7,803 nucleotides of DNA from Kiritimatiellia bacterium (GCA_017413145.1 JAFPUX010000239.1:1-7803), one strand, 5' to 3'. Positions 1 through 5,769 are shown, numbered from the stretch's first letter. Program-made: numbers and translations. Notes: a model not told the origin generated them from the letters alone.

Positions 1-982
1 CCGCGGCCGGTGCGCCGGCGCGGACGAGCGAGCGGGCGCGCCACGCGGCGCCGGCCAGGCAGAGCAGCAGCACCGCGAGGGTGGGGTAGAGGCTCAACTC
101 GTCGAGCTTCGCGTTCGTCGACCAGAGGGCGTTCGCGCTCCAGGGCAGGACGTAGGAGAACGGCTGCGCCGCGTGGAACGCCGTTTCCTTGAGCGGACGC
201 AGGACCGCCCCCTCGCCGCGCTGCGTCAGGTACGGCCCCAGCAGGACGAGGAGCGAGACCAGGCCCGCGGCCCCGCCGGCGAGCGCGCCGCGCCAGAAGC
301 GCTTCTCGCGCGCCATCCGCGGCTCGCGGCCGAGGAACGCGGCCGCGACGAACGGGACCGCCAGCGCGACGAACACCGCCTCGTAGAGCTCCGAGACGGC
401 GAGCAGCCACCACGAGAGCGCGCACAGCGCCGCGTCCGCCGCGCGCCGGTCGCGCAGGAAGCGCACGAGGAACGCGAAAACGAGCGGGATCGCGAACACG
501 AGCTCCATCTGGAACTCCGGCGCGTAGCTCACGCGCCACGGGAGGATGCAGAACGCAAGCGCGCCGAACGACGCGGCGGCGCGCGAGCAGCCGAGCGTCC
601 GCAGCAGGAAGTGCATGCACGGCGCCGAGAGCGCCCAGAAGACGAGGAGCGTCACGTGGTAGACGAGCTCCGGCGGCATGGACGTCAGCCCGAACAGCGC
701 CGCCGCGAACAGCGCCGGCGGGTACTGCAGCGCCTCGTAGTAGAGCGTCCCCGAATGCGGGTAGAGCATGTTCGTGTTGCCGGACGAGAGGAAGACGTCC
801 CCGGCGAGGACGCGACGCGCCATGAACTCCAGCTTCCACGCGTGGAAGGGCGGGTCCCAGTGGTCGAGGAACGCGCCGCGCCAGTGCGCCGCCCACGGCC
901 ACGTCAGCGCGACGACGAGCGCCGCCGCCGCGAGGAACAGGGCGGCCGGCAGGAGCGCGCGCGCGGCGGGGCGGATTCTCAT
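1..982 (-). CDS. Polytopic membrane protein, GT-C glycosyltransferase-like, C-terminus cut by window edge
   Basis: My own translation from ATG at 982 gives 327 residues with no stop before base 1. The protein has a hydrophobic helix at about 10-27 followed by an extracytoplasmic-type loop holding D40-H-W-D43 and H47. A segment of about residues 68-90 (GNTNMLYP...YPPALF) follows, then more hydrophobic helices. A first-loop Asp pair and a 'N-x-x-YP' stretch after the first helix is the layout of GT-C polytopic glycosyltransferases, which move sugars from polyprenyl-phosphate donors on the outer face of the membrane. No specific family is certain. The start overlaps the upstream UbiA-like stop as ATGA, so the two are translationally coupled and share the promoter at 1944-1972. 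A weak GAG lies just before the start. It could alternatively be a GT-C-fold protein of another function; acceptor and donor cannot be read from the sequence. Confidence 0.7.
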   Translation of the reverse strand, partial: MRIRPAARALLPAALFLAAAALVVALTWPWAAHWRGAFLDHWDPPFHAWKLEFMARRVLAGDVFLSSGNTNMLYPHSGTLYYEALQYPPALFAAALFGLTSMPPELVYHVTLLVFWALSAPCMHFLLRTLGCSRAAASFGALAFCILPWRVSYAPEFQMELVFAIPLVFAFLVRFLRDRRAADAALCALSWWLLAVSELYEAVFVALAVPFVAAAFLGREPRMAREKRFWRGALAGGAAGLVSLLVLLGPYLTQRGEGAVLRPLKETAFHAAQPFSYVLPWSANALWSTNAKLDELSLYPTLAVLLLCLAGAAWRARSLVRAGAPAA

Positions 983-1935
983 TTCAGCTCGATCAGTTTC
1001 TGCGTCGTGAAGACGTCCAGCCACGGCATCTTCACGAAGCAGCCGACGAGCAGCGCGGCGACGAACAGCAGCGTGAGGGCCATGAGCCCCTTCTCGCGGT
1101 AGAGCTTCTCGGGCTTCTGCGCCGCGCTGTCGGGCTTGTAGGCGATGGCCGTGTACTTGCCGAAGAGGGCGACGAGGAACGGCATGGAAATCAGCAGTTC
1201 GATGCGGTGCTTCACGAGGAAGATGCCGATCAGGAACGTCGCGACGATCGCATAGACGAACGACGAGACGAGCAGCGACGACTCCGTGTAGCGCTTGAAG
1301 CTCTTGCGGTAGAGCCCCGCGCGCTCCGGGTCGCCGATCATGCGGTACTCCGCGAAGCGCTTCGTCGCCATCAGGAACGCGCCGCCCATCCAGTAGCCCA
1401 GGATCACGCTGCACGGCGGCAGGGTCGTCTCCGTCAGCACGAACCAGCCCATCAGCAGGCGGATCATGTTGTTCACGGACTCCGAGAGCACGTCGAGGAA
1501 CGGCACGTCCTTCGTGCGGAGCGGCTCGACGTTGTAGACGACGCCCATGACGAACAGCCACGCCGCCATCGCGAAGAACATCCGGCCCACGAGGAGCGAA
1601 AGGCCGAGCCCCGCGACCGCCAGGAGCGCGTATTCGGCGTAGACCAGCGGCTTCTTCAGGTCCGCCACGACGACCGGGCGGTTCTTCTTGGTCGGGTGGA
1701 ACTTGTCGAACTTCGCGTCGAGCCACTCGTTGATCACGTAGTTGGCGGACGCCACGAGGCTCGTGCAGACGAGCGCGAGGGCGAGCTTCCCCCAGACCGC
1801 CGCGTCCGCCTTTCCGTGCAGCAGCACGACCGCGGCGAGGAAACCGGGCAGGATGAAGAGGTTCTTGATCCAGTGGTCCGGCCGCGCGATGCGGACGTAG
1901 TCCCGGAGCGTTGCGGATTTCTTCGTGTCGTCCAT
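979..1935 (-). CDS. UbiA-family prenyltransferase, decaprenyl-phosphate phosphoribosyltransferase-like
   Basis: This 318-residue polytopic protein most resembles the UbiA branch of decaprenyl-phosphate 5-phosphoribosyltransferase (mycobacterial Rv3806c type). That enzyme joins PRPP to a polyprenyl phosphate in the membrane as a step toward lipid-linked arabinose or related pentoses. Visible signatures are RPDHWIKN at 18-25, the first Asp-type motif N69-E-x-x-D73-x-x-x-D77, then HPTKKNRP at 80-87. Later come Y134, K142-D143, D148, R159 and a second motif K192-R-x-x-E196. About eight or nine hydrophobic helices are present. In the first motif Glu replaces the usual first Asp. I chose ATG 1935 over an upstream start at 2028 because the extra 31 residues are low-complexity, overlap the end of kamA, and would lie upstream of a strong promoter whose start site falls next to 1935. 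The exact polyprenyl and sugar substrates are inferred; another UbiA transfer reaction remains possible. Confidence 0.85.
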   Translation of the reverse strand: MDDTKKSATLRDYVRIARPDHWIKNLFILPGFLAAVVLLHGKADAAVWGKLALALVCTSLVASANYVINEWLDAKFDKFHPTKKNRPVVVADLKKPLVYAEYALLAVAGLGLSLLVGRMFFAMAAWLFVMGVVYNVEPLRTKDVPFLDVLSESVNNMIRLLMGWFVLTETTLPPCSVILGYWMGGAFLMATKRFAEYRMIGDPERAGLYRKSFKRYTESSLLVSSFVYAIVATFLIGIFLVKHRIELLISMPFLVALFGKYTAIAYKPDSAAQKPEKLYREKGLMALTLLFVAALLVGCFVKMPWLDVFTTQKLIELK

Positions 1936-1943
1936 GCGGGCGA

Positions 1944-1972
1944 ATTCTAGCACGGCCCGCCCCCGCGCGCAA
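1944..1972 (-). promoter_or_regulatory. Sigma70-type promoter for the ubiA-like operon, near-leaderless
   Basis: On the minus strand TTGCGC (1972-1967), exactly 17 bp, then TAGAAT (1949-1944). A start site about 7 nt after the -10 falls near 1937, only 2-3 nt before the ATG at 1935. The site fills the 43-bp gap between the kamA stop and the ubiA-like start, so the transcript would be leaderless or nearly so. The hexamers and spacing are directly visible; activity is inferred. Confidence 0.75.
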
Positions 1973-1978
1973 GGGCGC

Positions 1979-3088
1979 TCACGCCCGCGGGGCGCGGACG
2001 GGGTCGGGGTAGAAGAAGGGGCCGCCACAGCCGCGCAGGAGCGTGCCGTCCGGGCGGCGTCCGGCCACGGCGCCGGGCGCGAGCTCGATCTTGGCGCCGC
2101 CGCCCGGCGGGTCGACGCAGAAGTTCGGGATCGCCGGACCGCTCAGGCGCGCCCGGAGGTGCCGCATGATCGCGAGTCCCGTCGCGAGCGGCGTCCGGAA
2201 GTGCTCGATGCCGCGCACGAGGTCCGCCTGGAAGAGGTAGTAGGGGCGAATGCGGTTGTGGTAGAGCGTACGGCAGAGCGCCTCGATCGTGGCGGGGTCG
2301 TCGTTCACGCCGCGCAGCAGCACGGTCTGGTTCTGCACCGGGATTCCGGCGTCGACGAGCCGCGCGCAGGCGCGGAGGGCGGCCGGCGCCAGCTCGTTCG
2401 GGTGGTTGAACTGCGTGCTGACGAACGTCGCCGGGCCGCCGCGCGGCGGGCGGAGCAACCGCACGAGCGCGGGCGTGACGCGCGAGGGGAGGGTGCACGG
2501 GAGGCGCGTCGCGATGCGGATCACGCGGACCGAGGGGACCGCGTGCAGCGCGGCGAGGAGACGGGCGAGGCGGGCGTCCGGCAGCATCAGCGGGTCGCCG
2601 CCCGAGACGAGGACGTCGTCGACCTCCGGGTGGGCGCGGAGCCAGCGCGCGGCCGCGCGCAGTCCGCCGGCGGGGAGCGCGGCGTCGCGTCTCGCGGACA
2701 CGCGCTTGCGGAAGCAGTGCCGGCAGTAGGCGGCGCAGGCGGACGTGGCGAGCAGGAGTGCGCGGTCGGGGTAGCGGCGAACGAGCCCCGGAACCGGCGA
2801 GCGGGGGACTTCGCCGAGCGGGTCGGCGGACGCCCATGGCGCGTCCGCGAGCTCGCCCGCGCCGGGGACGAACTGCGCGAAGACCGGGTCGGAAAAGTCC
2901 GGGCGTTCGATCAGCGAGGCGACATGCGGCGTGATCGCCATCGGGAAGCGCCGCGCCGCTTCGCGCATCGCGTCCGTGGGGGCGAACCCCGGGAAGCGCG
3001 CGGCGAGCCCGTCGAGCGTTCGGATCGAGCGGGCGAGCTCGCGTTCCCAGCGGGGGACGCCGGCCGGCCGGGGCGGGAGGCGCTTCAT
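1979..3088 (-). CDS. kamA: KamA-family radical SAM enzyme, lysine 2,3-aminomutase-like
   Basis: This 369-residue protein matches lysine 2,3-aminomutase, which uses SAM, a [4Fe-4S] cluster and PLP to turn L-lysine into L-beta-lysine in the cytoplasm. The cluster motif is C118-x3-C122-x2-C125 (CAAYCRHC), followed by R127 at the carboxylate-binding position, SGGDP at 162-166, FNHPNE at 227-232 and LLRGVND at 257-263. D289 (ADLVRGIEHFRTP) and D326 with K333 (VDPPGGGAK) correspond to the two Asp that bind the lysine side chain and the PLP lysine of the Clostridium subterminale enzyme. They are offset by the same four residues. EpmB, the EF-P lysine aminomutase, lacks the second Asp and the GGGxK context, so KamA is preferred. 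The usual zinc cysteines are missing: the Cys268 position is D264 and the C-terminal CxCxxC is absent. The start overlaps the pqqD-like stop as ATGA and has no Shine-Dalgarno. No acetyltransferase (ablB) or lysine-fermentation genes are in view, so the use of beta-lysine is open. Confidence 0.9.
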   Translation of the reverse strand: MKRLPPRPAGVPRWERELARSIRTLDGLAARFPGFAPTDAMREAARRFPMAITPHVASLIERPDFSDPVFAQFVPGAGELADAPWASADPLGEVPRSPVPGLVRRYPDRALLLATSACAAYCRHCFRKRVSARRDAALPAGGLRAAARWLRAHPEVDDVLVSGGDPLMLPDARLARLLAALHAVPSVRVIRIATRLPCTLPSRVTPALVRLLRPPRGGPATFVSTQFNHPNELAPAALRACARLVDAGIPVQNQTVLLRGVNDDPATIEALCRTLYHNRIRPYYLFQADLVRGIEHFRTPLATGLAIMRHLRARLSGPAIPNFCVDPPGGGAKIELAPGAVAGRRPDGTLLRGCGGPFFYPDPVRAPRA

Positions 3089-3465
3089 TTCGGCATCGTG
3101 GCGACGACGAGGCCCTTCTTCGTGAGGGTCTGCAGGTACTGGCCGACGAGCGCGCGCGCCTCGAAGAACGTGAGCTTCTCGCGCGCGGCGAAGTCGTCCG
3201 CGAGCGCCTCGAGGTTCCGCTTGCCGTCGATCGACTCGTAGAACGCGGCGCCGACGCGGTCGAGGACGTACTTCTTGCGGGACGACAGCCCGAACAGGTC
3301 GCGGAAGAAGCGCAGGACGGCGCTTTTGTAGACGAGCTCGACCTCGAGCGACAGCTCGCCGGGGTTCGCTCCGGTCGCGACGAAGACGTGCCGGTTGCGG
3401 ACCGGCACGGCCTTGAGCGAGTCGCGCAGTCGGCGGGCTTCTTCGCCGGGTGTGGAAGGATTCAT
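3085..3465 (-). CDS. PqqD-like (RiPP recognition element-type) small protein
   Basis: A 126-residue protein. Residues 63-122 have the PqqD pattern: RKKYVLDRVG (63-72), an aromatic then IDGKRNLEAL (79-88), and a final winged-helix segment ending KKGLVV. PqqD-fold domains bind leader peptides for radical SAM enzymes of ribosomal peptide modification, though many PqqD-family proteins have unknown roles. Residues 1-62 are an extra N-terminal part with a hydrophobic, basic stretch at about 44-60 (VYKSAVLRFFRDLFGL) that I cannot assign. The start is ATG 3465. A frame opening further upstream would add 65 Pro/Arg-rich residues encoded by the pyrimidine-rich leader, with no protein-like character. 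The gene is first in an operon with kamA, its stop overlapping kamA's start as ATGA, and is driven from the promoter at 3614-3642. No precursor peptide gene is visible, so a peptide-modifying role is only a hypothesis. Confidence 0.75.
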   Translation of the reverse strand: MNPSTPGEEARRLRDSLKAVPVRNRHVFVATGANPGELSLEVELVYKSAVLRFFRDLFGLSSRKKYVLDRVGAAFYESIDGKRNLEALADDFAAREKLTFFEARALVGQYLQTLTKKGLVVATMPK

Positions 3466-3607
3466 CGGGGTCGGAAAACGTCTTCGCTCGGACCGTCGGC
3501 CGCGGTGGAGCCGGAGGGGGAGACGAGATGGAGCCGGGGTGGGGACGGGGAGGGAGAAAGACGGGGGAACGGGAGCGGGGAAAGAGAGACTAGGCGTCGT
3601 TCGAACG
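3466..3607 (-). other. Long pyrimidine-rich 5' leader of the pqqD-like/kamA operon
   Basis: Between the predicted start site near 3607 and ATG 3465 lie about 142 nt. On the transcript strand it is strongly C/T-rich and G-poor from about 3500 to 3596, and no Shine-Dalgarno precedes the ATG. The opposite strand carries close-set G runs: G4 at 3536-3539, 3541-3544 and 3547-3550, then G3 at 3552-3554, with further runs to 3580. This fits a G-quadruplex motif on the template strand. Only a six-codon GTG reading (ending TAG) sits at the 5' end, and I see no precursor-peptide gene here. Confidence 0.5.
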
Positions 3608-3613
3608 CACCTG

Positions 3614-3642
3614 ATTCTACACGATCGGCACCCGCGCGGCAA
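3614..3642 (-). promoter_or_regulatory. Sigma70-type promoter for the pqqD-like/kamA operon
   Basis: Minus strand: TTGCCG (3642-3637), a 17-bp spacer, TAGAAT (3619-3614). The predicted start is near 3607. It has the same -10 hexamer and spacer length as the promoters at 1944-1972 and 5894-5922, which supports all three. Confidence 0.75.
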
Positions 3643-3678
3643 GCGCTCCCCGCGTCGCATCCGTCAATTGCCGTCCGT

Positions 3679-3700
3679 CAATCACACCGTAGTTGATTTT
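3679..3700 (-). repeat. 22-bp intergenic repeat, copy A
   Basis: Minus-strand copy reading AAAATCAA-CTACGGTGTGATTG (hyphen only for layout). It matches copy C at 19 of 22 positions and copy B at 17 of 22. It sits about 37 bp upstream of the pqqD promoter and about 60 bp past the end of the 305-aa orphan gene. Weaker similarity to copy B continues on the far side: both are preceded, 34-35 bp upstream, by GCGGGAAC followed by a GC-rich run. Function unknown. Confidence 0.5.
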
Positions 3701-3725
3701 TTCCCCGTCCGGATTTCTCCTGCGG

Positions 3726-3754
3726 CGGCGTTCCCGCTGCCGGCGTGAACGCCG
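3726..3754 (-). terminator. Possible hairpin after the 305-aa orphan gene
   Basis: An inverted repeat (CGGCGTTC / GAACGCCG, 8 bp, 13-nt loop) begins 9 nt past the stop codon of the orphan gene. There is no following T-run, so it is at best an atypical terminator or an mRNA-end structure. Confidence 0.25.
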
Positions 3755-3762
3755 TGCCCCGG

Positions 3763-4680
3763 CTAGGGCCGCGCCGGCAGGACCTGGAGGCGCGCCGGAT
3801 CGTTGGACGACGTTCCCAAGAACCAGGCGTCCGTGAGTTCGTTCGCCGGCCGGATGTCCATCCGGCCGCTTTTCCGGATCACGACGACGTGCCGGCCGAA
3901 GCAGGGGAGCCGTTTCCGGTCGACACGGTCCTTCCAGGAGCGCGGACGGGCCGGATCGGCGCCGGCGAAGTCCTCCGTCGCGATTCCACCGAGGTTGGCC
4001 GACCACAGGAACGGCGTGTCGTCCGACGGACAGTCGTCGATGCCGGCGAGGCAGTTCCAGAGGCAACGGTTGGTCGCCAGCCCGTCGGCGCCGGGCGCAA
4101 GCTCCGGCCCGTCGACCTCGCCGACGAAGATGTCGTAGAAACTGCCTTCGCGGAGCGATCCGTCCGCCAGAAGACTTGCGAACCAGTCGTTGGCCGACTG
4201 CCACTCGCCCGGAATCGGCCCGAGGCGCGGGGGCGGGAGATTTGTTTCACCCCCCAACGACGTGAGCATGGCGTGCGTTTTGACGCGTTTTTGCAGTGTC
4301 CAGACGGTGTTTGCGCCCCGATTCGCGATATTGACGGCACGGTTTTGTTCCAAGACGCGATTGACCAGTCGGACGAGACCGGCGATACCGACAATCCAGA
4401 CGATGCATGCGACGATCCAGTCGCGGCGGCGCGGACGCCACCAACCGTCGGGACGGGCGGGACGGAACGCCAGAAAGAGCCAGTAGGCCGTCAAGCCGAT
4501 CGTCAAGACGGAAACGGCCAGTGCGAAGAACTGGAACGCCGGTGGCGCGAACGGGCCGGTTGTGGCCGGCACGCCGAGAATGAACCACAGGAGAAGAAAA
4601 GGATAGAGTATCAACAACCACGGACCGGCCGAGTGGGACATCCGTTTCATGGCCATCTGTTTCGTCGTTGTTTGTTTCAT
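3763..4680 (-). CDS. Orphan membrane protein: three helices plus a periplasmic pseudopilin-like C-terminal domain
   Basis: 305 residues from ATG 4680. Hydrophobic helices lie at about 20-37, 49-72 and 88-110. The basic run at 82-86 before the third helix puts the C-terminal part outside the cytoplasm. That part has W-x-S-x-N-D-W-F (160-167), a SFYDIFVGEV segment (180-189), CLWNCL with C206 and C210, C217, DDTPFLWSANL (220-230), and a late G-R-H-V-V-V-I-R-K-S-G strand. From memory, the order 'short domain / NxWxxxxD / TPFLFTxNL / G-x-VVxRxGG' resembles the C-terminal domain of pseudopilin-like proteins in Lentisphaerota and Kiritimatiellota. Here no prepilin N-terminus is present. Alternative starts are ATGs at 4656, 4650 and 4641, and an upstream GTG at 4758 lies inside repeat B; the true start is uncertain. 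Its 5' end and upstream region are far less GC-rich than the neighbours. No function is claimed. Confidence 0.7.
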   Translation of the reverse strand: MKQTTTKQMAMKRMSHSAGPWLLILYPFLLLWFILGVPATTGPFAPPAFQFFALAVSVLTIGLTAYWLFLAFRPARPDGWWRPRRRDWIVACIVWIVGIAGLVRLVNRVLEQNRAVNIANRGANTVWTLQKRVKTHAMLTSLGGETNLPPPRLGPIPGEWQSANDWFASLLADGSLREGSFYDIFVGEVDGPELAPGADGLATNRCLWNCLAGIDDCPSDDTPFLWSANLGGIATEDFAGADPARPRSWKDRVDRKRLPCFGRHVVVIRKSGRMDIRPANELTDAWFLGTSSNDPARLQVLPARP

Positions 4681-4749
4681 GATGGTTGGTGAAAGTCGAG
4701 GGTCGTTGGTTTGTTTGTTTCTTCGACTGCGTTTCCGTTGGCGGTCATT

Positions 4750-4771
4750 CAATCGCACCGTGCATTATTTT
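4750..4771 (-). repeat. 22-bp intergenic repeat, copy B
   Basis: Minus-strand copy reading AAAATAAT-GCACGGTGCGATTG (hyphen for layout), identical to copy C at 20 of 22 positions. It lies in the 129-bp gap between the two orphan genes, in the same orientation as copy A. In the surrounding frame it reads KIMHGAIE-stop, matching KIIHGAIV-stop at copy C, though no supported gene uses that frame. Confidence 0.6.
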
Positions 4772-4790
4772 AACGATCGTTTTGCCGCAA
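4762..4790 (-). promoter_or_regulatory. Weak promoter candidate for the 305-aa orphan gene
   Basis: Minus strand TTGCGG (4790-4785), 17 bp, TAATGC (4767-4762). The -35 and spacing match the other promoters here, but the -10 is poor and falls inside repeat B. An overlapping TAAAAT lacks a -35 at proper distance. No other promoter was found in the gap. Confidence 0.3.
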
Positions 4791-4809
4791 TCGTCGGCGG
4801 TTCCCGCGG

Positions 4810-5769
4810 TCACGCCAACCGTCGCACACGGTCCCGCGGTTCGGCCCATGATCGTTGTAGCCTTTCCGCAAATGCCTTGACCGTGGCTGCTTCCGGCTCC
4901 TTGAATCTCTCCCGCGCTTGTCGCCGCGCGGTCGGTAACGCCGCGCGCTGCTTCGGCGGCAGCTTCTTCTCCGCCGACGGTTCTTCGTCGAGCAGCAGCG
5001 TGGCCGGGCACGGGTCGGCCAGGTCGTGCGCGTCCCGGAACTCCGCTGCGAGCCGCCGGTAGCCCATCAGAGCGGCGTAGTGCTTCATCAGCGCGGGGCA
5101 GTTGTCGGCGATCCAGCCGCGGAGTCCCGCCTTGCGGCCGACGATTTCGCCGTTTTCGTCGCGCACGAGCGAACTGTCCACCGACGCCTCCGCATCCAGC
5201 AGCATCGACCCGAGACGGATCTTTTCCTCCACGCGCCCGCGTCCGCGGGCTTTCTCGAATTGCTCGTAGACCGCTTCGGCGGTCGGCGGTTCGTGGACCG
5301 AGAACGAACAGAGCCGCCGGATGGGCGCGCCGCGGCGCGCGGGATTGGCCGCAAGGAGGTTCCGTGGCGGGGTGCGACACCCCGCCACCGAGCGCTCCAG
5401 TGCGGTGAACCACGCGTGCCAGGCGTCGTCGCGGCGCTGGCGGGCGCGTTCGCGACGGGCGGCCGAACAGGGGGCGTCGGAAAGAGTTTCGCGTTCCTCT
5501 TCGCGGGCGGCGCGTTCGCGGGCGAGCTCGCGCAAGGCTCGCCGCCAGACGGACGGTGCGGCACCACGCAGTTCGCACAATCGCGCCGTACAGTATTTTG
5601 CAAACTCGCGGTCGATTTGCGCGGCGCGGCGGTAGGCGGCCTGGCGGGCGGCCTTCCAGCCGGCTTCGGCGCCCTTGGCGGCGAAGAAGACGACCGCAAA
5701 GGGGACGGCGGCGGACGCGTAGGCTGTCAAGGCCCAGAACGAAAGGGCGAATCCGATGTAGGGGCGCAT
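4810..5769 (-). CDS. Orphan single-pass membrane protein with a charged helical cytoplasmic region
   Basis: 319 residues from ATG 5769. One hydrophobic helix spans about 5-30, followed by basic residues (K32, K39, R42, R47, R48), so the rest should be cytoplasmic. Residues 35-130 are Arg/Ala/Glu-rich and helical, possibly coiled coil. A more structured part follows at about 165-260: EKIRLGSMLLDAEASVD (182-198), RDENGEIVGRKAGLRGWI (203-220), DNCPALMKHY (222-231), MGYRRLAAEFRDA (235-247), and DPCPA (252-256). I recall similar 'DE.GEIVGR..G.RGW....CP.L..HY' segments in uncharacterised proteins of gut PVC-group metagenomes, but cannot name a family. A basic helical tail closes the protein. It has its own promoter at 5894-5922 and a roughly 118-nt leader without a ribosome binding site. 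A perfect 25-bp palindrome lies within codons about 128-136. No function is claimed. Confidence 0.7.
   Translation of the reverse strand: MRPYIGFALSFWALTAYASAAVPFAVVFFAAKGAEAGWKAARQAAYRRAAQIDREFAKYCTARLCELRGAAPSVWRRALRELARERAAREEERETLSDAPCSAARRERARQRRDDAWHAWFTALERSVAGCRTPPRNLLAANPARRGAPIRRLCSFSVHEPPTAEAVYEQFEKARGRGRVEEKIRLGSMLLDAEASVDSSLVRDENGEIVGRKAGLRGWIADNCPALMKHYAALMGYRRLAAEFRDAHDLADPCPATLLLDEEPSAEKKLPPKQRAALPTARRQARERFKEPEAATVKAFAERLQRSWAEPRDRVRRLA
5364..5388. repeat. Perfect 25-bp palindrome inside the 319-aa orphan gene
   Basis: GTGGCGGGGTG (5364-5374), a CGA spacer, and CACCCCGCCAC (5378-5388) form an 11-bp perfect stem with a 3-nt loop. On the coding strand it encodes about residues 128-136 (VAGCRTPPR), at the junction between the charged helical part and the more structured part. 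Its perfection and location suggest a REP-like insertion rather than coding constraint, but only one copy is in this window. Confidence 0.6.

Noticed and set aside
173..1102. Long plus-strand reading frame of 309 codons (and similar ones at 1207-1950, 1925-3241, 5026-6348)
   Set aside because: They are antisense to well-supported genes, rich in Arg/Glu/Ala/Gly, with no domain-like pattern; high GC makes such stop-free shadows common.
1936..2028. N-terminal extension of the ubiA-like gene from a start at 2028
   Set aside because: The 31 residues are Pro/Arg/Ser-rich, overlap kamA, and lie upstream of a strong promoter whose predicted start is beside ATG 1935.
1979..3088. EpmB (EF-P lysine aminomutase) assignment for the KamA-family gene
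   Set aside because: EpmB lacks the second lysine-binding Asp and the GGGxK block; both are present here. EF-P and epmA are also absent from the window.
3466..3660. N-terminal extension of the pqqD-like gene to 3660
   Set aside because: Its start would lie upstream of the -35 of the promoter, and the added 65 residues are low-complexity Pro/Arg translated from the pyrimidine tract.
3617..4204. Minus-strand frame of 195 codons spanning the 305-aa orphan and the spacer
   Set aside because: It is a shadow of the orphan gene in another frame, Arg-rich, and contains no recognisable domain.
4750..4771. Repeats B and C as the ends of coding sequence (KIMHGAIE-stop and KIIHGAIV-stop)
   Set aside because: The peptides match and both end in TGA, but the frames upstream are shadows of other genes or spacer, and copy A has no stop at that place. 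A DNA-level repeat explains it more simply.
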